A DNA stretch of 33,419 nucleotides. It comes from an uncultured bacterium (GTDB taxonomy: Bacteria > Verrucomicrobiota > Kiritimatiellia > CAIKKV01 > CALHGX01). The position numbers were made by a program, and so were the translations under genes. The stretch's first letter is position 1; the number at the start of each line of letters is the position of its first letter. The DNA lies in the NCBI GenBank assembly GCA_938031185.1, contig CALHGX010000052.1, positions 1 through 33,419 of the forward strand, read 5' to 3'. Positions 24,577-33,344 of this stretch are shown here, in pieces. Under the pieces are notes generated by a model. It worked only from the letters and a program-made list of their open reading frames with translations. It searched no databases and was not told the DNA's origin.

Positions 24577-25032
24577 ATGGGTATTTTGACGATCGGCGAA
24601 ATCCTAGATAGTGCCCGAAACTTTGAGAGCCGCCTGGAGGCGCTCTATGCAAAGATTCGCGATAACTCAACGGACAACGGCGTGCGGTTGCTGACTTATT
24701 ATTTGGCCCGCCATCGTCGCCACCTGGACGAAACCCTGGCAGGACTGGACGCTGAGACGTTACGCCATGTGCAGGCGGTAGAAATCAAGTTCAGTGCCCC
24801 CTTCGATGCGTTGGCCGACCTGCGCATTCCGGGTCTCGATCCTGCGAAGGTTACCGGTGACGAGTTGATGGAAGCCGCGATCCGTTATGATAGCGAACTG
24901 GTGGCGCTGTATCGGACGATTCTGAGTCAGCCCCTTGGCGCGGAGGCCCGCGCTGTGCTGGAAGCGCTCATCCGGATGGAGGAGCGGGACATTGTCATGC
25001 TGAAAAAGATGCTGGCCATGCACTATTTCTGA
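24577..25032 (+). CDS. small all-helical protein, possibly ferritin-like
   Basis: I do not recognise this 151-residue protein with certainty. It looks like a four-helix bundle: FESRLEALYAKI, LTYYLARHRRHLDETLA, AIRYDSELVALYRTIL and IRMEERDIVMLKKML. Acidic and His residues fall at places that recall rubrerythrin/ferritin di-iron sites (Glu in helices 1 and 3, HxxxDE in helix 2, EExD in helix 4), but helix 4 lacks the usual ExxH, so metal binding is only possible. It has no Cys, signal or membrane segment. AAGGAGGA precedes the ATG. It lies 63 bp after nqrF and 16 bp before the kinase, so it probably belongs to the same transcript. Confidence 0.6.
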   Translation: MGILTIGEILDSARNFESRLEALYAKIRDNSTDNGVRLLTYYLARHRRHLDETLAGLDAETLRHVQAVEIKFSAPFDALADLRIPGLDPAKVTGDELMEAAIRYDSELVALYRTILSQPLGAEARAVLEALIRMEERDIVMLKKMLAMHYF

Positions 25033-25048
25033 ACCAGGGTGAAATCTC

Positions 25049-26485
25049 ATGGGTTCCTTCAGACTCGATCCAGCCTCCAGGCCGCAGGATGCCGCCCCGC
25101 GGCCGGCCGGAGCCGATGGTCTGACGAGCGCGGTTTTGCTGCACAACGCCCGCTGGTTCACCCGGATTCGATGGAGCGTGGTTGCCGTGTTGACGGGCTT
25201 CGGCGCGGCAGGCATTCTCTTTGACCCGGATCTTCTCATGCGTTTCGGGCTTCTGCCGCCGGGGCTGTGGCCGTTGACCATGGCAATCATTCTCACGCTG
25301 TTGAACGTTTGGTCTATCCGTTGGATCCGGCACCTCCCCTCGCGAACGTCCTATCCTTGGCGCGGCGTCGCCGCGAACATCTGGTTTCAAATCGTCTCCG
25401 ACCTCTTGGTGCTAACCGTGCTGGTGTATCGGATTGGACCGACCGAGACCGTGATCGCGTTTGCCTATCTCTTTCATATCACGCTGGCCTGCATTTTTTT
25501 CGGTCGCCGGGACAGCCTTGCCGTGACGACGATGAGCGCGGCGCTCTTCCTTGCCACGGTGTTTCTGGAGGCCATGGCCGTTCTGCCGAGGGCGGGCATT
25601 TTCCCGCACGCGTCCCTGGGATCGCCCGATCTGCTCCGGACAGTAACCTTCGCCGTACCCACGGTTTTCGTGTGGTTCGTGGTGTGGTATCTCGTTTCCA
25701 CGCTTTCGGATTCCGTCCGCCGGCGGGACCGCGAGCTGGACGCCGCGAACACACGCATCGTTCGCGCGGACGAAGAGATGAACCTGCAGATGTTGCGCGT
25801 TACGCACGATCTCAAGGCGCCTTTCTCGGGAATCGAAAGCAACATTCAGATCCTGAAACATTCATACTGGGAGCAGATACCCGAAAGCGTGCGAGAGATC
25901 ATCGGGAAGATCGACGCGCGGTCCATGACCCTCCGCGCCCGAATCGGAGATATTCTGACGCTCGGTAGCCTCCGCTCCGCGCCGTCCGCGCAACAGGGCG
26001 TCGGGCCGGTGAATCTGCGCGCATTGCTGGATGCCGTCTTTCGGGATCTTCTGGGCTTGGCACAGGAAAGAAAGGTGGCGATTGAGATTACCGGCGAGGC
26101 AAGCGTGGTCAGCGACACCAGACAATTGAAGATTCTCTTCTCGAATCTGATCTCGAATGCAATAGTATATTCGCTCGAAGGAGGAACCGTGGAAGTTGGG
26201 ATCGAAGAAGAAGCAAACCGGGTGAGCGTCCGCGTTGCTGACCACGGCATAGGCATCAGCGACAAGGCGCTGCCCCAGGTATTTGAGGATTTCTACCGCA
26301 CACAGGAAGCGGCGTCGTTCAACCCGAATTCGACGGGGCTCGGGTTGGCGATCGTCCGGCAGGTCGCGCGCAATTTGCGGCTCACGATCGAGGTGGAAAG
26401 CGAACAAGGCAAGGGGACGACATTCCACGTGCTCATCCCGAAAAACGACGAGTTGAAGGAGGAACGGACATGGCGCGAATCATGA
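25049..26485 (+). CDS. membrane sensor histidine kinase
   Basis: The protein has 478 aa. Residues 40-220 hold about six membrane helices with short loops and no large sensor domain, so the signal is probably sensed in or at the membrane. A short coiled coil leads to the HisKA box LRVTHDLKAPFSGIESN with His253 as the phosphorylation site, followed by HATPase motifs N (LISNAIVYS), G1 (VADHGIGIS), F (FEDFYR) and G2 (STGLGLAIVRQ). The N-terminal RWFTRIRW and helix pattern recall RegB-type redox kinases, but no RegB quinone-binding GGTRNPF motif is visible. It overlaps the next gene, a receiver, by 16 bp and is its likely partner. Confidence 0.85.
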   Translation: MGSFRLDPASRPQDAAPRPAGADGLTSAVLLHNARWFTRIRWSVVAVLTGFGAAGILFDPDLLMRFGLLPPGLWPLTMAIILTLLNVWSIRWIRHLPSRTSYPWRGVAANIWFQIVSDLLVLTVLVYRIGPTETVIAFAYLFHITLACIFFGRRDSLAVTTMSAALFLATVFLEAMAVLPRAGIFPHASLGSPDLLRTVTFAVPTVFVWFVVWYLVSTLSDSVRRRDRELDAANTRIVRADEEMNLQMLRVTHDLKAPFSGIESNIQILKHSYWEQIPESVREIIGKIDARSMTLRARIGDILTLGSLRSAPSAQQGVGPVNLRALLDAVFRDLLGLAQERKVAIEITGEASVVSDTRQLKILFSNLISNAIVYSLEGGTVEVGIEEEANRVSVRVADHGIGISDKALPQVFEDFYRTQEAASFNPNSTGLGLAIVRQVARNLRLTIEVESEQGKGTTFHVLIPKNDELKEERTWRES

Positions 26486-26862
26486 TTATAGACGACGACA
26501 TCGAGATGACGGATAACACGGCGGCGTTCTTGCGGAAACAAGGGCATGAGGTGTCTGTGCTCTACACGACCGAAGGCGCCGTACGGCATGTGTCCGAAGG
26601 CAAGCCGGAACTCGTCATCCTCGATGTGATGTTCCCGGACAACCCCGCTGCCGGGTTCGATCTGGCGCGGAACATCCGGCGCACGAAGGGCATCAATGAA
26701 ACGCCGATCATTCTGCTCACCGGCATCAATCAGGAATTCCCGATGGACTTCTCGGGCAAAGACATCGACCCGGACTGGATGCCAGTCCAGGACTTCATGG
26801 AGAAACCAGTCCAGTTGCCGGCCCTGCTTGAGCAGGTGAACCGGTTATTGAAGAAGCCCTGA
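26470..26862 (+). CDS. single-domain response regulator
   Basis: The 130-residue receiver domain has the acidic triad IIDDD (Asp8-10), phospho-acceptor Asp52 in VILDVMF, the switch Thr in IILLTGI, and Lys in DFMEKPV. It has no output domain. As in the receiver at 16386, the segment between the Thr and Lys is longer than in CheY (here with DFSGKDIDPDW). GGAGGAACGGAC before the ATG gives a strong ribosome site inside the kinase gene end. With no DNA-binding part, it must act through a partner protein or a phosphorelay. Confidence 0.85.
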   Translation: MARIMIIDDDIEMTDNTAAFLRKQGHEVSVLYTTEGAVRHVSEGKPELVILDVMFPDNPAAGFDLARNIRRTKGINETPIILLTGINQEFPMDFSGKDIDPDWMPVQDFMEKPVQLPALLEQVNRLLKKP

Positions 26863-26866
26863 TCGA

Positions 26867-27236
26867 ATGGGATGCGCAATGGTCGCCGGCAGGTACATCC
26901 GACGCCTTGAGGCAGGATTTCCACTGATTGACACTCCCAATACGGACAAGGCGCTGAGAACGCTCAGGCGCGTCTCCGATATCGAAGTCCAGGAATGGGC
27001 AGGCGACAATATTCGGGTGTACGTCTCGAAGGAGTACCCTGAGTCCACGATCGTCCACGAACTGTTGCATGTCATCTTGCGACTTCAGGGGTATCCCACG
27101 GTGGCTGTGGACGAAACTCGCGTGACGACGCAGCTGCCGGAGGCAATGCGCGCTTGCATGCCTGTGTTGCGAGGTAGCCTGGCGTCCACCGCAGACCATC
27201 CGGAGATCTACCCCGACTTCGCGGATTCGAGGGGTA
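26867..27236 (+). pseudogene. HExxH zinc-peptidase-like protein, 3' end lost to an IS remnant
   Basis: The gene starts 4 bp after the receiver gene and reads plausibly for about 120 residues: YIRRLEAGFPLIDTPNTDKA, then IRVYVSKEYPESTIVHELLHVILRLQGYP with the zincin HExxH (HELLH), and a C-terminal LASTADHPEIYPDF. After about base 27237 the frame runs on to 27325 but enters IS1634 remnant sequence and becomes meaningless (INCCESTQTFQ). The family is unknown to me; the helix with HELLH resembles putative metallopeptidases with one zinc site. The end point is estimated from the change of sequence character. Confidence 0.55.
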
Positions 27237-27296
27237 GGGTCTTTATAAACTGCTGCGAATCAACGCAAACATTTCAAAGGTCTTCACTACACCGGG

Positions 27297-28003
27297 CTAT
27301 CTGGTCCCCTCTCCTTTGGCGGTGATGCGAGGGGGCGGTTGATTGGGCAAGGCACGTCGCATCTGATCGAGAAGCACTCGGAGTTCCGGTTCGGGCTCCG
27401 TTTGACGGGACAGGATGATGGTGCGCTCATCGGTGGCGGGCAGGAGCACACCGATCATCTCAACGGCGGCGAACTTCTCCAGAACCGAGCGCGGCGTCAG
27501 GCCCGGCGCCGGATCGCGAAGGCGGCGTCGCAATGTCACTTGCATTGCAAAGGCCATGAAGGCCACGAAAATATGCGCCTCGATGCGCTCCTCCTTCTGG
27601 TGGCGGATCGGCCGCAACGCCAGGTCGCCTTTCAGGTTGCGAAACGCTTCTTCCACGTGGACCAGTTGGATGTAGAACTCCCACATCTGGGCGGGTTCAC
27701 GGCCGACCAGATTCGTTCGCGGGAGGTAACGGCCTTCGCGCCGTCGGATGTTGCGCAGCTTGTCTTTGCGCAGGGAGAACCGTAGTGCCACATACTCCTC
27801 GGGGACCTCGATCTGAACCAACCGCCAAGCCGAAGGCGATAGTTGCTTGGCGGCTCCCAATACGCCAGCGGAAAGCCTTCCGGCGTCACAATCAACGCGA
27901 TGACCGCCGGCACACAGTCAAAACGCTTGTCCCGGCTGTAGCCGAACTTGCGCTTGTCCTTTTCGGGAAAGGGCGGATCGCTCTCAAACTACGTGCTCGG
28001 TAG
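27297..28003 (-). pseudogene. IS1634-family transposase, internally deleted remnant
   Basis: The minus strand reads, from 28003, a segment matching the first-Asp region of IS1634 transposases (FESDPPFPEKDKRKFGYSRD, then VPAVIALIVTPEGFPLAYW). The Tyr codon before FESDPP is mutated to TAG. Near 27855 it jumps, with a change of frame, to the C-terminal third: AAKQLSPSAWRLVQIEVPEE, LRKDKLRNIRRREGRYLPRTNL, then YIQLVHVEEAFRNLKGDLALRP with the catalytic Glu, and a tail ending in PPPRITAKGEGTR. Well over 100 residues, including the second catalytic Asp, are missing. The 5' end is cut by the IS3-type fragment at 28004. Confidence 0.8.
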
Positions 28004-28140
28004 TGCACCCCGTTTTTTGGACAGGTAGCTAAGCCAAGATTCTGACAAGATGACGTCCGAGAAAACGGGAGCGTGGAGATGGCGACGAAGCGACGGAAGC
28101 GCTCGGAAGAGTTCAAGGCGAAGGTGGCCCTGGAGGTGTA
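28004..28140 (+). mobile_element. 5' end of an IS3-type element
   Basis: The fragment starts with a terminal-repeat-like TGCACCCCGTTTTTTGGACA and holds the first 19-20 codons of an OrfA (ATG 28079, MATKRRKRSEEFKAKVALE), typical of IS3-family OrfA starts. It is then cut by the next element, whose junction supplies a stop codon (TAG 28139-28141). The rest of this element is not in the window. Confidence 0.65.
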
Positions 28141-28177
28141 GCGCACCAGCATTTTCCGGACACTTTGTACGCGGTAT

Positions 28178-29108
28178 TCATGCGGCCGCCTCCAACAGCG
28201 ATTGACGAGCTTGCGCAGGCGTCTTGAAGCCATGGCGTTCGATCAGCCAGGTACGGTTGTACAGGTCCTTGAAGGCCAGGAGCGCCAGGCGCAGTTCCTC
28301 GACCGTCGTGAAGGATCGGACCCAGAGCAAGTTTTCTTTGAGGTGCGGATGAAGCGCTCGGCGCATCCGTCCTGCCTGCCGGCAGCCATGTGCCCTCCGG
28401 CTCCCGGACGAAGGCCGGCGAGCCGGCCGCCCCCAGGAAACGCGGTTCGTCCTGGAAGTCATCCGAGAGGTACGCGCTGCTATGGTCGTGGCGCAGCGAC
28501 AAGCCCGTGGCGATCGGGGCCGTGTAAGCGCCGAAACGCTCCCGCAGGCCCTGGCGGATCGGCTCCAAGGCTTCGAAACGATTCCCGGACTTCGCCGCGT
28601 GGATGCCGACACATTCGGCCGTGGCGTGATCCACGGCCACGAACACCGCCGCGTTGCCCTCCGCCGGCGTCACCGTGGCGGTCATGTCGGTCCCCCACAT
28701 CTCGTCGGGTCGCTGAGTGGTAATCGTCCGGTCGTGGGCCTTCGGCCCGTGCGCCCGCCCGGCCCGCATCGGGGCCGGCAGGCCGTTCTCGCGCATCAGC
28801 CGGCGGACGCGCACTTTCGAGGTGCGGATCCCCTTCACGCGCAGCCGCGCCCATACCTTGCGATGCCCTTCGCCATGCCACGGCGACGCCTTCAGGTCCG
28901 TGCGGATGTGTTCCAGCAGCGTCGCATCGTCGCACGGCCCATTCGGTCCCCGGCGACCCGGCGCCGCCGGGTCCGGATACCGAACCCGCTGCCGTCGGGC
29001 ATGGAACCCCGAAGGCGGTATCTTCCAGGTGCGCAGCACCCGCGCCAGACCATAGGGGCGCTCCACGGAAGGCGAAACGGTCCGGCTCATCGCTTCGACT
29101 TCCTCCAC
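28178..29108 (-). pseudogene. IS3 OrfB transposase, frameshifted
   Basis: The sequence has the OrfB order: SGFHARR, then HRKVWARLRVKGIRTSKVRVRRLMRENGL (HTH_21), DEMWGTDMTA (first Asp) and FVAVDHATAECVGIHAAKSG (second Asp region), then SPAFVREPEG. There a GC-rich insert of about 20 bp (28370-28392) precedes GCAERFIRT, which bears the catalytic Glu in a shifted frame. A base is then missing before LKENLLWVRSFTTVEELRLAL, and the tail is LYNRTWLIERHGFKTPAQAR. No full product can form. The start region overlaps orfA by about 22 bp, where IS3 elements normally fuse the two by -1 frameshifting. Confidence 0.8.
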
Positions 29109-29446
29109 GGAAAAGGGTGGGTTTGCTCCAACTTCTCAATCTTGGCGTCGAGCAGCTCGTTGGCCATGGTCAGCTCGCCGATCTTCGCTTTCAGCCGCTG
29201 GTTTTCTTCGTCCCGCGCATCCGGCTCGCGGCTTTTCAGGGCCGCTTCGCCGGCGCGCTCGAATGCTTCCCTCCAGCCGCTGAGCGTGGCGGCGGTCACC
29301 CCGAGTTCCCGCGACACCAACTCCAGGTCTTCACCGCGAATCAGACGCTCCACCGCCGCATGTTTGCGCCGAGCCGAAAACCGACCCGCCCCGCGCCGGT
29401 TCCCCCCTCGGGGAGAACCGCTTCCCTTCTGCATCTCACTGCCCAT
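29087..29446 (-). CDS. IS3 OrfA (helix-turn-helix transposase subunit)
   Basis: The 119-residue protein has a basic, Gly-rich start, a helix-turn-helix RRKHAAVERLIRGEDLELVS followed by RELGVTAATLSGWREAF, and a leucine-zipper-like helix (DEENQRLKAKIGELTMANELL). These are standard OrfA parts that bind the element ends and mediate multimerisation. The frame is intact. Its start ATG lies about 60 bp inside the right end of the element. Confidence 0.8.
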   Translation of the reverse strand: MGSEMQKGSGSPRGGNRRGAGRFSARRKHAAVERLIRGEDLELVSRELGVTAATLSGWREAFERAGEAALKSREPDARDEENQRLKAKIGELTMANELLDAKIEKLEQTHPFPWRKSKR

Positions 29447-30074
29447 CCGGATACCCTCCTTCCCCCCTTCTTTCTACCCCAATTCGGTGTCCAGGAAAAC
29501 TCTAGCGCGGGGGAGCGGCAGAATAGTAGCCGATACAAAGGTGAAGTACGCCGCGCCAAAAGTGTCTTCCAACGGCACTGTGCTGATGGCCGTATCGCCG
29601 CTATTTGTCACCACGATTCGGAACGTCACCGGATCCCGTAATTCGCCGGACCGGCCGGGGGGCTGATCAGTGATTTGGTGACCGTATGAGACGGCTTTGT
29701 GATGACCACCGAGGCCGTTCCCGTAGACGCCACACTCAGGCTCGCCGCCACCGCCATATTGGTCGTGGCCGGCGAAGGGGCCGTCGCCGCGAAAGATACC
29801 GAAAACGTCTTTGTTTGGCCGCTGGTCAGCGGCCCGATGTTCGTCCAAGTAATGACGCCGTTGCTCACAGTGTTTGGCACGGGACTCGCACTGGCGTAGG
29901 TCAGATGATTCGTATCGAAGGAATCTGTCAAGCTGACATTCGTCAGCGTCAGGTCTCCTACGTTTACAACGGAAATGCTGAACTGAACCGGCTCGCCGAC
30001 CAACGCCAGGCCATCTGCCGGCACGGACAATCTCTTCGTCACCGCCAAGCCCGGCACGTCAGCAGGCAACGGCA

Positions 30075-30430
30075 CCGTGGCGGTGTCTTCCGACTGGTCG
30101 GTAGGATCATCCGGATCCGTGTAAAGGACGTACAACACCGTCCCCGGGGGGGCATAGATCGTCCCGTCTTCGTCCCCGCCGTCCACCGTGGCACTGGCCG
30201 GCAGGCATGCCGTGAATATGCCGGCATTTGGTCCCGTTTCCGTAAGCAAAATCGTTTCCTTGTCCCCACTGGTGGTGGTAATCACCGCAGTCACCGTTTC
30301 CGTCACCGACGTATTGGCGTCCTGATCCAGATCAGTAACGCGAACACATACGGTGTGATTGGTGGCATACCGGTTGGTTCGAACGCCATCGTCCCCAAAG
30401 GTGAACTCGGTAATGCTGGGCGTTCCCAGA
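30075..30430 (-). repeat. second copy of the internal ~110-residue repeat in the surface protein
   Basis: It is related at protein level to 31960-32300: VRVTDLDQDANTSVTETVTA, ETILLTETGPNAGIF, EDGTIYAPPGTVLYVLY and TDPDDPTD. The Asp-rich loops (DLDQDAN, DPDDPTD) could bind calcium, as in many bacterial surface repeats. Confidence 0.6.
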
Positions 30431-31959
30431 TCGAGGAGCGTCACACTAAGGGTCGTCGCCGCCGTATTGGTAACCCCTTCCGTCCCTTCCCGCGCGGTCA
30501 CCGTAATGAGGTAGTTGCCGGCATCCAACGGCTGCCACGGATACTCGTATGTCTTGGAGCAGTTGTTACTCGCCACCATGTGCGCGTCATTCAGGGAGAC
30601 ATTTACACCGGCCGCCGGAATGCTTAGGTCCAAGCCTGTGATGTCATATGCTCCGAACGGATCACTGACTTTGGCCCGAACATAAACCGGCTGCCCCGCC
30701 GCCACGTTGACCACCTGCGTGCCGCCAGGATACGGCCCATCATAGATGCCCAATGTGTCCACCTTGATGATGCTCGTCGTCGGCAAAAGAATCCGCGACG
30801 GCCTGTTGGTGCTGTCATACTCGATGCGAAACGCCACTCCGCTCTGCCCGTTCGACACCACAAGTGTAATCGCCGCCCCCGCCGGAATGTTCGTTGCCGT
30901 GGGCAGGGCGGCCGACCAGGTCAGCGTGGTGACGCCTCCCGCCGTCGAATAATCCGCCGTGGTATCGGTGAAGAACACGTTCGTTCCATACTGCAATTGC
31001 GCGGTCACCGCGGTCGGATTCGGCATTGTCCCGCTGGTGACGGCAATGAAATTGGTCATGGTGATCACCCCTCCGGCGGGAAGCGATAGGTCGGTGCACA
31101 ACGACGGTGTCTGGACAAAAGACGCAATGCTCTCCCCGGACAGGGCGGGCTTGATGGCCACGGCGCCGAAAGCCCAATCCTGAGTGTGGCTGCCGGTGTA
31201 TCTCATGCCCATGTTCGTGCTAACCGCCGTTCGCATGCGGGCGCCCCCCGCCACGTACACTCCCGAACGGTTTTCGTCTTCCCACAAGACAGTCTGGTCG
31301 CTCCCGGCGGCAATCGTAACGACCTCATCCCACGCAATGGCCGCATATACGACATCACCCACTGCAGCCGGAATGTTGGTAAGCACGGCGGAGGTGCTGC
31401 CACTGCTGTTGGTCGAAACGAAGGAATCAAGAGGGGTCGTTTGGTGAACATTTCCAAATGTGGTTGCCCCCGCACACAAATCTCCAAGGGCGCTCAACAA
31501 GATCACCACATTACCCGTTCCCGGCGTCGGATTGAGCAAGCGATAGATGTACGTGCGAACATTCGCGCCCCCCCACCGGTGCCCCCTGATATCTCGGTCC
31601 CCACCAGCGTCAGGTTCTGGGCATTCCAGCTCACGTTGGTTACGGTCGGCGGAACCCCTGTTTGCCCAGTATTCCCAACGGCGACAGAAACAAGAAGCAG
31701 TCTGTCGGTCGCAGCATTCGTCACGGTGTGAGAGAAAACCAAGCGATTCGTATTATCCCCAAAGCTGGAGGTCGTCGAGAAATTCGTGATGACCTTGGGG
31801 CCGCCCTCAAGAACCGCCGTCTGCCGGGTGGTGGTATCACCCGCCGCCACGGGGTTTATGCGGTCCAATGACCCGTTTGTGTCGCCATCCGTTCCATCCG
31901 TCGTCAGGTACAAGGGCTTGATCGCACTGGGCGCCGCGATGACAACAAACGCCTCGCAG

Positions 31960-32300
31960 AAATCGCCATAAAGAGGGTCTATGTAGGTAACGGAAAGCGC
32001 ATGCCCAGGAACGGCATACAGCACGCCGTCTCCAGGAGCCAGCCCTGCGGTGGGAGAAGAAGGCAAGGGAGTCAGGCTGAAAAAGCGATTGGTATTTGAA
32101 CCAGATTCCGTCAGCAAAAGACTCTCCACGTCTCCATGCGTTTCGTTCTTCACAAGGACGGTGACGGTGTCTACAGCCGAGGTGCTCAGGTTGGCATCTT
32201 TGTCCGTCAGTCGCACATAAATGTTCCCACCTGCGGGATAAGCGGTCGTAGGTGTGCCGTTGTTGTCCGTAAAGTCCACACTACATTGATCCGCGCCCGC
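31960..32300 (-). repeat. first copy of an internal ~110-residue repeat in the surface protein
   Basis: The translated pattern is a Cys or Thr beta-strand start, RLTDKDANLSTS, then a TVTVLV strand, GDVESLLLTESGSNT, DGVLYAVPG and VTYIDPL. The copy at 30075-30430 has VTDLDQDANTSVTE, KETILLTETGPNAG, DGTIYAPPG and LYTDPDD. The two copies have diverged well beyond DNA-level identity, so they are old domain duplicates. Confidence 0.6.
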
Positions 32301-33344
32301 CGGCGGCGGCACAATGATTTCGTGATCCGCTTCGAGGCCGGAGGTCGCCGCCGTGTTCCGGATGGAACCCGAGGCCTTTATTTCGACGCGATAGGTGAAA
32401 ACACTGGTTCCCCCACGCAGGATGAATGGAATGGTGCACCCCGTTTCATCCAGCGGGAAGGGCGTGCCGCCAATGCCGTCATCAGGTATCGGCATGCTGT
32501 CGTGGGTGGTTGTGTTGGTCTGGTACTCGAGCGCAACGGGTAGCCCATCCAGGAGCAACATATTCCCCAACGGCAATAGCCCCTTGTTATCCACCTCTAT
32601 GCGGTACTCGAGAAGATCCCCAATGCTTAATCCAGGCGTCCCATTGTCCGTAACAATGCGACAGGACTTGCGAAGCACCGGCACAGGAAAAGGCAGCACC
32701 GTTGTACCCAAGTCCAAATAAGGATTTCCCGCCCCCGCCACGGCCGGATCCTGGCCCCACGCCGTAGCGAACAACGTTCCATTAAGGGTATAGAGCCGCA
32801 TCGCCGTTTGATCTTTGTCCGGATCATAGATCGTTCTCGATTCCAAGGCCTCAAGGTCGTAATGGACGTCGTAATTGTTGCCCTTCGGATCTGTGAGCGG
32901 CCCGCTATAGTCGCCGTTGAAATCCACGTAAATCCGGGTGGCCGCTGCCGGCGCCACCCAAACCGGGCTCCCGTTCTGCGTCAGATCGCTGCTACCGGGT
33001 CCCCAGCCGACCACGGCCACCGCGGTCAAGCCATCTTCCGGGACGAGGGTAAACCCCCAGTCATGAACGTTGTTAGCCGTCGGTCGAGCCCCTACGGTAG
33101 ACAGCGCAAAGAATGACATGCCATTCGTATTGACCAACCGCGCGCCGGAATTCTGCGGCACCTGCCATTGATAGGACGCCCCCGCTCCCACACTGAAACT
33201 GCCGGAACTGGTGCGTGTCGTGTAATGAATCGTAACCGGCGACGCATGCGGATTATAGATGAACACATAGCATTCGTGGGAGCCGATTGCGCTGTGGATT
33301 GTTTTGAGGGGTGAGACGAGGGGTCGGAATGCGGGAAGGAGCAA

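Larger units (their letters stand above)
28137..29510 (-). mobile_element. IS3-family element with overlapping orfA/orfB, decayed
   Basis: The 1.37-kb element lies on the minus strand. Imperfect inverted ends are seen: ATTTTCCGGACAC at 28151-28163 and, inverted, GTGTCCAGGAAAAC at 29488-29501. The outermost bases (TGTAGCGC on the left, AGCGCGG on the right) are less certain, so the ends are given to within about 5 bp. It has the usual orfA and overlapping orfB, but orfB is broken. It sits between the IS3-type fragment and the cut 3' end of the DUF11 gene. Confidence 0.75.
29512..33344 (-). pseudogene. large DUF11-repeat surface protein, frameshifted and truncated
   Basis: The minus strand encodes about 1,280 residues of a secreted, Thr/Asn/Gly-rich repeat protein. 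In order: a beta-rich domain (ECYVFIYNPHASPVTIHYTT, residue 25 on), a DUF11 domain (GDLLEYRIEVDNKGLLPLGN), a first DxDxN-type repeat (about 31960-32300), a jelly-roll-like domain ending in DWAFGAVAIKP, a related second repeat (about 30075-30430), and two more DUF11 domains (GEPVQFSISVVNVGDLTLTN and DPVTFRIVVTNSGD). The frame breaks at a G7 tract (31568-31574) and near 29640, and the IS3 element cuts the end. The 5' end is unclear: a TTG at 33344 has an in-frame TGA 9 bp upstream, and no signal peptide is visible. Confidence 0.75.

Noticed and set aside
24541-26862. Kinase/receiver pair as the TtrRS tetrathionate-sensing system
   Set aside because: TtrS has a periplasmic binding-protein-like sensor and TtrR has a DNA-binding domain; here the kinase has only membrane helices and the receiver has no output domain.
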